Shown here in pieces: positions 23,701 through 38,700 of a stretch of 60,000 nucleotides of DNA (position 1 is its first letter; each line of letters begins with the position of its first letter). The stretch is from assembly GCF_032854445.1 (NCBI RefSeq), contig NC_088301.1, positions 52,627,187 to 52,687,186 on the forward strand, given 5' to 3'. The DNA comes from Liolophura sinensis (Eukaryota > Mollusca > Polyplacophora > Chitonida > Chitonidae). The notes below the pieces were generated by a model, which saw nothing but the letters and a program-made list of their open reading frames with translations, was not told the DNA's origin and did not search any database. The position numbers and the translations under genes are program-made.

Positions 23701-26700
23701 CTGTTGTAAAACCTGTTACTTGTGTTTTCTTTCAAATTACGACTTCATAACTACACTTTTTTAAATATCATTAAATTTTTTCACAGTACAGCATCATGCA
23801 GATTATACTGAATGGCAATCAATGCTTGAACTGCAAATTTGCAACATCACCTGCAGATTTACTTTGATGACTCTCAGGCAATACAACATATGTATCACAA
23901 GAATGAGAAGTTTATAATCTCAATTCGATTTTTCTTTTTTTTCTCTCTCTCTTTTAAATGTCAATAAACATGTATGACAGGAGCAAACCCTCTCACTACC
24001 TTATTAAACAGAAATGGCATATGACTGAATAGGTACATATATCCATTCTGCCATTCCATGTATATATACAGGTATAAATAAGAAATACTTCTGCCACATG
24101 GTTATCTCCCTCTAGAACCTGCCTCCAGCAAGTTGTATAACTATGTCTGCATCTCTAACAAATACATGTGCTGAAAAACCAGACTATAACTTTATGTTAA
24201 CCTTTAGGCAGTATTTACATATGTACATGTATACCTACTTGTCATAAAAACATTTATCTTGGACATTCATCTTCATGTTTGTCTGCGGGGTCATTTATTG
24301 TACACCTGTGACGAGATTATCTTAACGATAACTTAATTACCTATCAATAACAACCAGGTTTAGACCTAGTCAAACAAACAGTAGAACCTGGTAACGAGTA
24401 GTCATTTTAACAGTAGTCACATGTATGTATATCTATACTTAGTCATAATTTGTACACACATATACACATGTAAACTGATGTACGTGTGCAGTATATCACA
24501 CACTCTGTTATTCATGTATATGCACATTGGGCAATATGGTACATGTATTATAGTCCATCCAGTGTATACTCTACCTTGACGTCCATGTCCATACAGTCCG
24601 GCCATGGTTAAGGGACAGAAGTGGCAGGCTCTGTATCTGTAGCAAAGGGTTATAACAGACTGTTTCCCTTATACTCCAGCCCCATGAGTAGGGCCCAGGT
24701 ACCACTACTGTTTACACAAGCAGCAAGTAGGTGAGGATGAGACCCCTGGTCAATCACGCCTTTAGAAGTGAATTTTCAGAAGCCCATTTGTATCAACTTG
24801 ATAGGCTGCTCTCAGTCCAAAAGAAAATCACGGCTTCAAAGTTCACTTTGTCTTAGAAACTTGCCAGGCCAGTGAGAAGAATGAAAGGCTAACAGTTAGT
24901 GGGTTAAATTCAATGCCTCCTAGCACTCTGGCTTAAACATCACGGGTGGTACTGGCTTAATTGGCTCTTGAAGTGCTGGCTTCCTACTGTGGTCAATTGG
25001 CTAGATTCCCCTGGCTATAAGCTGGACACTGGAATGGTCATCTAAATACATATGGTGGTGATTCAAGAGTTAATTTCCATGAAAACAGCACTCACAAAAC
25101 ACCTGGAGTCAAGTGAACAGCTTCCTAAATAGGAGAGCATAATTACTATCAATGAGTGGTTTAATTCAATAATAAAATTCAGTTATAAATAAATAAAGTG
25201 CAAACATTCCATATCCTCAATATTATGTCAGTACATCTGATTTTCGCCAACACTTTCACCAACCATGGAAAGTATAACTCACGTTATTTCTCTACAGATT
25301 AAAATGGCAGGCCATACTTCATTCTGGATCCTTACTATTAGAGCCTTTAACCTTATAAAATATCCGGAACATTGGGTAGAAAAGTTTTCAACATACACCA
25401 AATATTTTATACCTACACATACAAATAACACCACAGACAGGAATGTTGAATCGTACAGAAATTCACCCAATGCTGTTTACCATACCTCTGCAGATCCAAC
25501 CATGCTCGCACAGGTATGGCTATAAGGACTTCAACTTCAACTGCATTCACACCAGGAAATTTATATATATAATAAATGTAATGTACATGTATATATGATC
25601 TGTAGCTCTCAAGACACTTTGACCTATTCCTGAATAATGCATAACACATCCCTTCCGGTTACTACCTCTAATAATCTGTGTGTGTGTGTATGGTTTAACC
25701 CTAGTCATTGTCCAGAATATCCCAGCACTATCAGGTACATAGGATAATGGCTCACACACAGAGATTACTGTCAACTCTAGCTGATGTCAGCACCAGCCCA
25801 ATGACAACACTTACCCAACCAAACTTTATTGTGAGTCTGACAAAAGTAGAGCTTGAATGACTCTCACATACTGATCTGATTAATAGGCCACTATCAAACT
25901 AAATGTACAGAACTAAATGTCATGAAAACATTAATTTTGCAGGTACATGCAGCTTCCTAATCCTAAAAAGACTTAATAGGGTCAAAACTAATATATACAA
26001 TTTGTTCAACATTTTACAGAATAATTTTACTGATTTTTCTAGATGGCAAAGTTCAGATTACAGGAAGATGTCTACATCAATGCTCTTTACACATTATAAG
26101 CTGCCTGCTTTGGACACTTGTGATGATTCAAAATCACTGATGGTAGGGAAAACTAATAATTATATTTCACTGTATGTATGTGTATTCTTTCATACTAAGG
26201 CTGACACCTGTTTCGTAATTCTAAACAAATCCGAGTGATTTAGACATTCAATTTGCACACATTCTCATTACCATGATATTATGAAATCTTAATAAAATTT
26301 CCTTATAAATTCATCAGGTATAAATATCTTCAAATTTTCGAAATTGTCCGAAATCCTTTTATATACTGAAGGCTTAACAATGTGCCACTTTCTTTAAAGA
26401 GACTATACCGCACATTTTTGACAAAAAAAGCCATATTCCCTAATCAAACAATTTATAAACTTTATTATCGATTTTGTAACTAAACACACTACCAAAGAGA
26501 AGATACTGCCTTTTGAGATCCCAAAAACATTACAGGAGCAAGGTCAACTACTTACTACCGAGTATATTTGTCCTCTTACACAGGTACCTGTACCTCTGTA
26601 GCATGTCTCACATGTGATAAATGTAGGTTAAAAAAGTGTCCTTGTAAGGAAGAAGGAAAGAAAACAAAATTCTTTACTGAATAGATATTACCAGAAGTAT

Positions 26701-29700
26701 ATTATCTAGAAGTTTGCACCTTCCCTATAGCTAGTCTCCACTGCACACTACACGTTACGTCATCTGTAGCAGCTCTAACCACCTGGTGTAGAAATATGCC
26801 AACCTTGTGTGAAAATTATGAACTGAATCATGGGATATCTAATGTAAATGGCTCCTGCAAGAACTGGCCACACACTGAAACCCAAAAGGTATTTAACGTA
26901 TATAAAAACTAAAACTTGCTAATCATTGTTGCTATGCAGTTAATGAAAAATTTTTATATTTCCAAGCAACTCTAAAACAGTTACTGTCAAAGACGTTCTT
27001 TTACAAAACTCTCTGACGACGTACATTTTTTAAAGTCTATTTCAACACAACAGCATTTGAAACAGTTTTTCGCATCATGAATCAGTCCATTCCAATGCAA
27101 TAGAGAGAGAAAAAAAATTCATGGCTGCGCAGATACATCACATAATGTGTTAGAGTTCAAAGAAAAGTGTAATGTGCCTTGGAAACTAGCTATAGGTAAG
27201 TGGCATACTTCTAGATAATTGACTTCTGATATTACTGATAAAATGTTGCATGTATCGATCTTTTAGATCAAGCTAAGCATATCTTATATAATTAAGTCAT
27301 TAACATATAAAAAAACAACAAAATACACATTTAAAAATATTGATGCAACTACAATGTTATAATATTAAAGTCTTAATGGAAACTGCACATCTCTACATGC
27401 ATTCCGTTCACTACTTACAAGGACATGACAGAGCTTAGGATAATGCATTGGTAAAGTTGCAATTAAGGTGAATAATTGAAAGGATACAAAATGCAAACTG
27501 GAAATCTGACCAAATTCACAGGTGTACACACCCTTTAATCATTTTAATTTGTGCTTCTGCTCAAATATTTGTCTGGTACATCCCTACTGTTACCTACATT
27601 AGATTAGAAAAACAGAGATAAAACTGTCCTAAGAAACCTACATCAGTTGGCTGACCTGGTTGATAGGGACAATTATAACTACATGTAATTATTCGTATCC
27701 ATGCCTACGCTCTCATTTGTTTAGACACCATCTACCCACACCAAAATAATAATAATGGACTAGCACCTCGATCAAGGAAAACGTTTAAAAATATGCAGAC
27801 ATCAATTGAATATCTAGATTTTAAAAAGAACGGTAATAATGAAGCAATAAAACAAGTTTTAGTTTTGAACAAGTCACCACCCTTAACCAAAATATTGAGC
27901 AAGTAATTGATATATATGTATATCTGTTAAAAACTAAAACTTCAAATTATCTTCATTTATTTCACTTCATTGGTGTTTTACGCCGTACTACAGAATATTT
28001 CACTTATACGACGGCGGTCAGCATTATGGTGGGTGGAAACCGGGCAGAGCCCGGAGGAAACCCACGACCATCCACAGGTTGTTGACAGACCTTCCCACTT
28101 ACGGCCGGAGAGGAAGCCAGCATGATCAAATTATCCAAAAAGTTACTTCAAAGCTACAATCTTTATTATACATACATTCTTGCTGAGTGGTAACTCCAAT
28201 GCAAATACCTTCAAACCTGACCCTCTAAGAAGGTGTACATCAAAATGGTCTTTGAATATGACGTTTCTTCTTCATCCACCATCTCGAGTCATAACACAAT
28301 CATAGCATTTAACATGTACATCCTCATCATCAGGTCTCAAGACCAGTACTATAGTGTATCTACTTATTGGCTTCTCCCACAACTTTACTTTATGGGAATT
28401 CTATATTTCTCATCATGGCATACATGCAGTTTACAAAACCATGTGAATTGGCAGACAAGCACATCACACGAAGACTTGATTCCGTTAAAACACCTATTGA
28501 TAATGCCATTTCAAAGCTATCCCTACATCTACTACGTGCCATACACTGGTAATGCATATGTAAATGAAGGTATATGAATAGCCACTCAACTTGTAAACAT
28601 GGAGAATGTAAAATGTGTCACTAGTGAAATGGGCCTAAAGTTGAAAAGAAAGGCTTTGATTTGAAGACAGCTTCTTTAAAAGAGATCCACCTTAACCAGT
28701 CCTTGCGTCCACTGACCTCGAGAACACCATGAAGATAGGCATGGTGTGATTTGCCAAATAAAGACACACCCTCAATATAAACCAGTTTCAGGTACAAAGA
28801 ACTTCTCTACATACCTCACCTGTATCAAAGAGGTGAAAAATGTGGATATGATCTGCACAGTATTTTCATACTCTCATTGCTATATTGGTATTAATGTAAT
28901 TCCAAACTATTTTTATGTATGAAACTTATGCACACATATGTTAAACTCGTAATTATCAGATTATTATCTTTTTAACTGCTTGTAGGTTGACAATTCTAGT
29001 TCTGATAATTTTGGGGATTAAAGGCCACATTCAGTATTTGTCACAAAACTGTTATTTCCAACAGGTGCATGCATTAACTTAAAACAAAATGGGAAAACCT
29101 GTTTTCATTCACAGATCAAGCCTGCATGTAAGTATAATTAGTACATTAATACCTCCTGTCATTTATATACATGTACATATACAATGCACATGTATATGTA
29201 TATACATGTATGTCTTCAGGCTCTATGTTAGGTCTATATACTAGCTGTGAAGTATGTCACTGGTATCTATACAGGGACACATGTGGGACAGCTGGGTGTG
29301 TATAAAATCAACAGGCTGTATCCAGCAAATATACACTAATCGCTACCATTAACCCAGAAGCCTGCCCAAAATAGCGCTTTATTTCACACTGCTCACACAG
29401 CAGCAAGTATACAATACATTCATAAGCAAACATTTCACGGTTTTTGGATGTAAAGAAATTATTTTCTATAGTTCACCAGCATGGTCATGAAAATGGCAAG
29501 CAGTGTAAGAGGCTTGCAGGTATAAATGCAAGTAAAAATACGTAGGCCTATATGCTCCTGGAAGTATCCCATATTAACTGAAGTATGAAGTATTAACATT
29601 ATCACATTTGTATGTTCTCTTTGTAGAAGAGTTAAAAATATAGCTTTGTAGGTACATGCACTTGTACATGTGTACTGAGCAAACTACACATAATGTACCT

Positions 29701-32700
29701 CTGTTACAAAGTTATTAAAATGCAGGCATGGGCTACAAATTGGTGCGTCCAAGTACATGAACACTAAGTTGTTTTTTTTTCTTGGAGTGAATTAGCAATA
29801 GAACCATCTAATTATTCATGATCAATGTCTTGTTCCTACATGTAACTAAACAGCTTAATGACTAACTGTAGTATAAGTGGTTTTTATCACTGACATAAAT
29901 ATTTTTTGTGTTTGTCTTTGTGAAACCTCATTGATCACAAGCCTGTTGTTTGCAACATAAACTATGACACCTTAGACATTCATTTAACTGAAAACTCAAT
30001 GTCCCATTGAAGAGCGCTCACTGCATGAGAACAAATTTATGATTGACTTTGTAAGGTATAAACAGGAAAACTGTTACAATTTTGCTGTCTACACATTTTA
30101 TCTGTTTTCTCCACAATCATTTGATCCATTTGCTCTGAGTGTTTCCTGTGATAAACGAAGCACCTCCTTCCTTTTACAACTTCCCGGAACATGTGTATCA
30201 GACTGGCTCAATATCAATATCAAGCATGTACATGACCATGCCTAACACTAAACTAGACAGTCTGTAAATTTAGTTTCAGCTAAAAACAAAAAAATATGTA
30301 CAAAGTGATATATTTTGAAAGAGTTAAGTATGTGTCTATCATGAAAATGCTGACCCTCATAACAGTGATCTGAGACACTGTGCATGTAAGTCTTGCATTA
30401 GACACGCTGCAATGCTCTTCCTACCGTCAGCTATTTGTTCTGTACATAAACTACCCAAATTAATTAAGGTTTAATATTTATGTACACATGTGTATGTACA
30501 TATATACATGGTCATATCCTAATTAATGCATGTATATTCTATTCTCATCAACTAGAACTGTCTTGAACTAACCTACTTAGGATATTCTTATATGAATTAA
30601 TAAATGATTGCATATGAATACCTGGAAGACATGCTCAACCAACATGATTATGAAATCACAATAGTCAAATGAACATAACAAAAAAACGAACATGTGTAAT
30701 ATGTACCTAATACATTTGCATGTGCCATCAAACAAAAATATACCTCATACATTGTTTGCCATAAAATGTCAGTAAGCAACACACACATAAAATACCACAA
30801 GGAAATAAAATATCTGTACAACTTTCACACACACTAAGATAATGTACCCTTCAACAACTTGCTTCTATGCTTACCTGGAGGTTTATACTCGGCACTTTGT
30901 CGAATATCTGCAAGTCTTTTCAGGGACTTCTCTCTCAGGATCTATTACAAACAAAAAATTCCCCAATTACCAACTACAACAAATAAGACACATTTAAACA
31001 AAAGACTGTCTAGATTAAGCATAAAAACCCGTCAGAAATCTGGTATCTTTGACAGCAGTAAAGAAAACTACAAAAACTCATTTAAGTATACTTGTAGATC
31101 TATTTTTCTACAAACAAGTCATCCTAAATTCATTAACCTAATTTGACTTTATTATTAATTCCTACTGTGAACATCTTTTTCTGTTACAGAAAATTCAGAC
31201 AAAAAGGGAGCAATAAGTCAAACTGAGTTGTAAAAATTCATTTTCCACAAATGGGATGGGATAAGGACATATAAATTTGCAAAAAATCACAGCAGATTCA
31301 CAAGGTGCCCATTCCAATAATTTTAAACATAAAAATGTATTTTTTTCCTTACTTTTTAAAATTTTGCAGTTTCTGTGAAAGACAACCACAACACGGTGTC
31401 CTCCAAATATTTCATTAAAAACATCACAGAGTGACACATAGGAGGTGGTCAAGACATTATTCAAGAGTAAACAACTTGACTGAGGGAAATTAAAAGTCTA
31501 TCGATTAAATAAACAGTCCCAAAACTGTTCTGGCAAAGTGAATAACAGACAATGCCATCAGGCTTGGATTTGAGCTAATTCAAACATCTCCGAGGAGCCA
31601 TTCTTCGCATAGCAAATCCACTATGTCATAAAAAGGGACGTATCTCGTAAATTTCAAAATGTAAAATTCAAAAATGTGAACAAATTTTAAGTATATGGCC
31701 CTTAAAAGGAATGAACCTTTAAACTGTATGTTTTGACAGATTTTAGATCTACATTTTTAAGCACTTTTTAATTCCTGAGAATGTAAAAAATCAAGAAAGT
31801 GAAGGATTAAGAACAAATGAAGACTCGTAGTCTGCAGTCAAACATGAACATCTGTCTCTTATCTCTCCATGTACATGTACATAACATAATGATAAGAAAA
31901 AATATACTAACAAAAAGTCATAAAGGGATGAGCTTATTCATTGATTTCGTGCAGACAGGTAGCTAAGACAGGTGATTAATGAGGAGGTTCAGACATAATG
32001 AATACACGTGACAATCATTCCAGCTCGATACCGACACTGATCATTTCCTGTGCGAATCAATCCCTCGTGAATAAATGAATACGATGTTTCTGTTGTCATA
32101 AAACTGTACATTGTACTTACAAGAGACAAGTCACTTTTTGTACTGAACATTACATGTAAATGCATAAGTTGTGGGTAAAAAAATGAGCTGATGGCCAGTA
32201 CAACTACACCGAAATTCAGATCATAAACTTGAATATATACATGTATGAGAGTGTGTTTCCTTTGAAAATTTCGCAGATTTGATATTATCAAAGTTAACAA
32301 AATATATATGGAGCTTACAGAAAATGTCCAGTTGATATGTGGCTGCATTAAAAATTCTTAACAGAAGAGAATATACTGGCACACATACTGAGCATGTATT
32401 ACACATACACTTCATCTATATGAAGGATATAGTATAATAGAAGGAAAGGAATCAACCAGAAGTGTACATTGTGGGGAACCTAGAAAGTGCAGGATTGATC
32501 ATTTAAAAAATGGTGTGTTCGTATTGCACATACATGTACATATCAGCATATTAGGCATGGGGGACATTACAAATCCTTCACTTTTACTTGCATGCTGTCT
32601 TTAACTGTGCAATGAATAATATACGAATCTGAAGTACTGGCATGTCAACAAGTGTGAAATAAAAAAAATTAAAAACAGAGGACTTTTACATGTAGCACAA

Positions 32701-35700
32701 ACGTTAATGAAAACTACACGGCATGAAATTCTTATACATGTAAATATAATTCAAAGTTTAGAGAGAATTTCAAACAGGTTTACAGGCAATACACACTCAT
32801 TGCAGTTCAGCTGTCACTCATTTGGTAAAATTAAACTTCTTTCCTCAGTTACACTGCCACAGGCCTTCTTATAAATTAATATCAGCACATAAATTTACAG
32901 TCGTGATATTTTACTTACTCATCTCTTACCCCAAAGCAAAAATGAAATTGGAGACATTGTGCATCATAACAATATTAACTAGACGTTTTAATCAGTAATG
33001 AAGATGATACGCTCGGCTGTTCTGACACCAAGCAATGCATGAAGATGTAAAACAAAACTTGTTTCCTTTCATTTTTTTCACAAAGTATTTTAGACTGCAC
33101 TGCGGATTGCATATGTGCATGTCACAGGTATCTCTTTTAAGAATGAGAAGTCTTTTTTACTGCTTTATATATCTCCATTTAGAAAGGTATGCCAATGTTG
33201 GAAATATATTCTAACACATGTATCTCTAAAACTGTTTACATGTGTAATGATTCTTAAAGGATAACTGACTAACACTTTTTGATTATTTATGTGAAATATT
33301 TAATATTTAAATCAAGAAATATATATGTTCAGCGATTAAACCAAAATTTGTCTGGTCATGAATGAAGCTTAATATATTTTCATCAAATTATGCCCAACAT
33401 ATACACATATATGTGAGTGGACACAGTTTTAATGAACCTCAATGATTTTTAATCAACATTACTGCAATACATTGCAGTTACAATAATAACTTCCACTGAA
33501 AAATACTCTTCTTGCAGGAAATGAGAATGTTCAGGACAAAGTCTTTTTTTTTAATAGGAGAAATCTAAAGCATGGCCTTGGTTTTATCATTAGCAGCATG
33601 TAACACTTCACTGAGCCAGGTCTCCACTTCCTGGTAGAATACAAACTGCATTATAAAGCACCTTCCTGTAACTGTTATCACAGGTCTACACAAAGGTTTA
33701 ATGAAACTCCCACCTGACACGACAACTATACAAACGCTTATGTATTTTGAAAATTTTATCAATTGTCACACATTATGGTACACCTTTGCATATAAGCACC
33801 CATGTGGCAAACAAAGACTTCAGAACTTACCTTGTGATCGTTGCTTTCTGAGTTGAGTTTTCCAATTCTCCTTTCTTCATACTGAAACAAGAACAATTTC
33901 ATGTTAGCCAGGCCAAATTACGTCAATATAGGTACCAGCTTTTGAACGGAGAGAACCAATATTGACAAGCGATGTTTGTTGCCTAACAAACAGTGGCAAA
34001 TTAGACCAGGCCAAAAGGTCAGGTGAAAAGCTCAGGTGAGCTGGCTTACCCGTCTTCCAAAGTCTCTCCTGGCCTCTCTGCCCTTCATGGGGTACAAATA
34101 AATATCCACCGACATGATCAGTGTTCGGGAGTCAAGTCAGTTGGGGTAAATTTGCCAGTGTCACCTTAAACTCATACATTTACAGTAGCAGCATGGCTGT
34201 GTACATTCTTGCTTCCTCTGACATCCAAACCATCTCAGCTGAAACACTAAATCCACCTGTCAATGAACTTAAAATCCCTGTAACGCTCCGCAGAGATACC
34301 TGCTTTAATCCCCTAAAATATCAACTTGACTGGCGTTCAAAAGATGATTAACATGGTACAATGCAGGAGCATACTACAATATATCCCCTCTTTCACCCTT
34401 CTTAAAAGCCAATCCTTCCCTGTCAACTTCAGACAGATATTAACACAAGTAGCCTCTTTAATATGCATCTATAAATTCTCTGTCCACGTCACAAAATGAC
34501 ATTCATTAAGGTATAAGCTATTGGGCTAATTTGACAGAACTGGCAGACTTCAACTGGAGCAGCTTAAACAGCTGCAAGGCAAAAAGAGTCAAGTGAGTAT
34601 TTTTTCACCCTTGTACATGTGAACATGTGAGCAACAAACTGTTTCTACATCACAGTTTAGTGATTACAAAAACACAAAGTGCATTAGCTAGGGCAGACTA
34701 ACATGTATATGTACTTACATGTGCTTCTGCAATTGAGAAATGATTGAAAGAAAAAACTGCAAAGTCAAGGCATTTCAATAGCAAATAAATAAACATAGCA
34801 AAGCTTTCATGTACATTAACATGAACTTTTGATTCAGGGAGGCTGAATATTTTTGCAAATACCAGTTTTTGTTAAAGATTTTATTGGGATAATTTATGTT
34901 GGGGAGATCCACTTTAAGTTGATTTTCAAACTTCATCAAATACTTAAAACAACAGTAAAGGAGATAATTACTTCCCCAAACATAATAAGCAACCCAGCAT
35001 AATCCAGCAACTATTATTTGTAGAGAAAAGACAAAAATACCTACAACAATAGAACCCTGCAAAAAGCCTGAACCCTGATCAGATGATGTTAACAGTGTAT
35101 TTTTAATGCATCATACAATCTACATATGTGTTATGTATTAAGTCTTAGGCTACTTCAATGTATCTGTATATGACAACTTACACTACATACATGTATTTAA
35201 AATAATACCCATTTCACATCTGTGTTTCAGTGATGGCAGAGATGTATATGCAATTTAATTTTAGATCCTACTTTTAGTGCAACACCCAAAGAACGACAGA
35301 ATGTGCATGTGTATCCTTCAAATTTGGTGGCAAGGTAATGTTTATCTGACGGCATTCAAGTGATTCAGCTAGCAAGTGTGGTAAGTGTTTAGAGGTATCA
35401 TACTCCAACTAAGGTATACACAGGTGTTACAATAATTGCCTTAAAAGCTGCACATTATTACCTTTATGCCATGAATGCCCTAAATGTCTCAGTACCTAGT
35501 GAATACAAGAACTTACTCTTACTAAAATCTGTCACTCAAATCAAATGTCAGATGAAGTACTTAAACCGGGTACAACAAACTGTCAACCACTGGGAACACT
35601 TCCTCATTTCATTTATTAATTCTAGTTAATAGGCAATCTCATTTATACAAACAGACTGACTGGAAGTTTACATACATCTGGGAAAAATTATAGATTTCTA

Positions 35701-38700
35701 TCCTCTACTGTATGTTGTTCCTCCGATGACAGCAAAGGTGTTGGAATTTGACCTGCTTGTCACTCCCTAGTTATTCAGAAGGTCACAAACAAATCTCCAC
35801 AGAATACAACATAAGGTATTACCCTCTTGACCAGATAGCACAAATATCCTGTTTCATACCGGCTGACACAGGACAAATCTACAACACTGTGCTTAGAATA
35901 ACATGCTTGCTGAAAATGAAAAGTAGAGGTACTACATGGGACACAGTACATGCATTGCATGGGAAACTTAAAATGTACACCAGCTGTGCTTTCATGTGCA
36001 TGATCATTTATACATGCATATTGACATGAATACTATCTATGTCTATATAACTGTTAAGTTCTGTTTGAATCTCACTACTATATAAGTCGTTATAAATTAC
36101 AATTGTCCAAATTTCATTTCACCTCACTAATTTCTTTCAATATTTAATTTTATTTTATAAATCCAGCATTTGTGGATATTTGGAATATCCAAAAAAGATG
36201 CCATAGAAATTAACCAATCTGCAAGCTATTTTTAATTTGAACTATAATATGTTGATATACATGACCCATATTTCTATATTTATCATAATAATTACCAACA
36301 TCAAGAAGGTTTCACTTTTGATACAAGATTATGTGTGGAGGAATCGTGGGGTGTCCAGAGTACTATATGTATATATGTATGTATGTTTGACGTTTAATGC
36401 GAGGCAGCAGCAACAAGTACCACTTTTAAAGTCTTTGGTATAATCTGACCCAGGTTTGATTTCCCAAGTTTGAGGCAGACATTCCAACCATTCAAAGTGG
36501 TCTCAAGAGTACTGTAGTTCATGTAAATTTAGTATTTGTCAAATGATAACTTGCATGGTTCTCAGCGATTCATCCACTTTATAGGGCCACTTAAGGATCT
36601 TTCCGAAGGTTGATGAATTTCTTATCAGAAAAACCTGAATACTGATATTAATAGTATAACTGTAAGGTCTTTATGTGCTTCTGAAAGTCCATTTTTACAT
36701 ACAAGACACTAGGTGAATTACGGTAATCTGACTGTTGTAGCATACTATACAGAAGCTCCATCCAGCACCATTCATCAACTGATCTACTCTATCTTTCGTA
36801 AAGTATTTTTATTGCTTAGACATCTACATGTGTTCCAAAAAGGATTACATACAACACTATATGTGTTTGTTTATCTTCTGTAATGACATAACCATTTAAC
36901 CTAGTAATAATCAAATACTACACTGCAAAAACATATACCATATTCAAACCTGAATATCAATAGATTATGAGGGTTGGTAATTTAAAACAAAATCAGGGAT
37001 CCTCTGTATACATTTATTTAGGAAGTGTTTTGTTTTTATATTATTTTGTTTTTTGTATACCATGCCTGAAATGAAAGTGATAATAATAATGTCTGTTTTG
37101 ACCATGGCATTAACTTTACCACGACGGTCTTAACTTAAAGTAAATCTGTGTAATATACATGTACATGTACTATACTGTCTGTAACTGAAATGTCACACAC
37201 ATATGTACACAGTTTCAGCCTTGTCTTTCACTTAGCAATACAGTCAGCCACCCCCTTCTCCAAAAGTTTATGCAACACTTAAATTCTGTTGATAGTAACA
37301 CAGGTATGTATCCAGTAAATATAGGTACAACCTCTGCTCTCAGGTGAGTTATCAGAGGACTGTCATCTTCCCAACAGAATACTTTCATAACCCTCACACA
37401 CATGATTGACCTAACAGATATATGAATCATCCTTCAGTAGAATGTCAGTACTGCATATCATGAAGTGTATATAGTTCCAGGTACCTAAATTGTGTTGCAG
37501 ATTAGTTTCTGCTGTTTAGATATGAAGCATATCTGACATGATTAAGTATTATTATTAATCAGCAGAAAACTTTGTGATGTACAAATACAGATGCTCTTGA
37601 AACTACAATTACATGTAGGCTTATATGATTATGGATTTAAAGTGTGAAGAGTAAAAATTAATCCATAGTTCATGCTATGTACGCTAGTAATTTTACACGA
37701 ATGAGAATATCTCTTGAACTATTAGATGAGGAAACATTCCACGAGTATGTTCATACAAATCACTGATTGCTAAACTTCATTCATCTTGCTACCCTTTCAC
37801 TACAGATGCACACATTACGCAGGAACATGAATACATGTGTGGACATATAACTGACATGTGTGTGTGTATATGGGGGGAGGGGGGGTGGGGTAGCATGTTT
37901 GAGCCTATTAAATATGAAAATGAAAGAAAATCCTGATCCCTGTGGGGTGCATACTTTGGATACTGTTAAAATTTAAGCTGACGCTGTGAGAATTAAATTC
38001 AATCTAGTTGTGTACTTTTAAAAAACTTAACCATGCATTATCCGATGATCACACAATGGCCCATACTTTAGATGTGCCATATTGTACATACATATTATAC
38101 ACATTAAGATGTAATATTTCTCTTTTCAAGCTACATGTACATTACTAAGCACTTTATGCAATGATGTTTACAACAATGTTCAGATAATGTGAACTTATGT
38201 ACATAATGTAAGGTAGTTTTCTGTTCAGGCAATCATGTTTTGCATTTTACAAAAATCATACCCTCAAGACTCACATGTAAACCCAGTCAACATTTTCTTT
38301 GAAGATTTAAGATAAATGCAACATTTAGGTACAAAAGTCAGCTAAATACAGCCACACTATATAACTTTTGTGACAATTCATGCTATGGACATGCCAATAT
38401 GGATTTTGAGCTGGGTGACTTCAACAAGAACATTTGTTACAAGTAATTTTTATTCAATTCCATGTTTCCCTTTTCTTCATATCCAACTCTTTTCCACTTC
38501 TATACTGGAAACAAACTAGTATAATCACAAATTATTAGATAGGTCAACTTAACTTTTGCTGCATACTAAATTTAAGGTTAAGTATAGGGGCCCTATTTAT
38601 CTGATCTGAGGTACACCAACCCCAAGAAAGGTCAAAAGGGCAACAGTTAAGTAGATATGGCCAAACAATGTAGGTACTTTATCCTCTAATCTATTTATGA

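Noticed and set aside
28690-28760. Minus-strand MPIFMVFS with donor GAG|gtcagt as another first exon
   Set aside because: It ends in phase 2, which no downstream exon of the SH3-FAM107 gene accepts.
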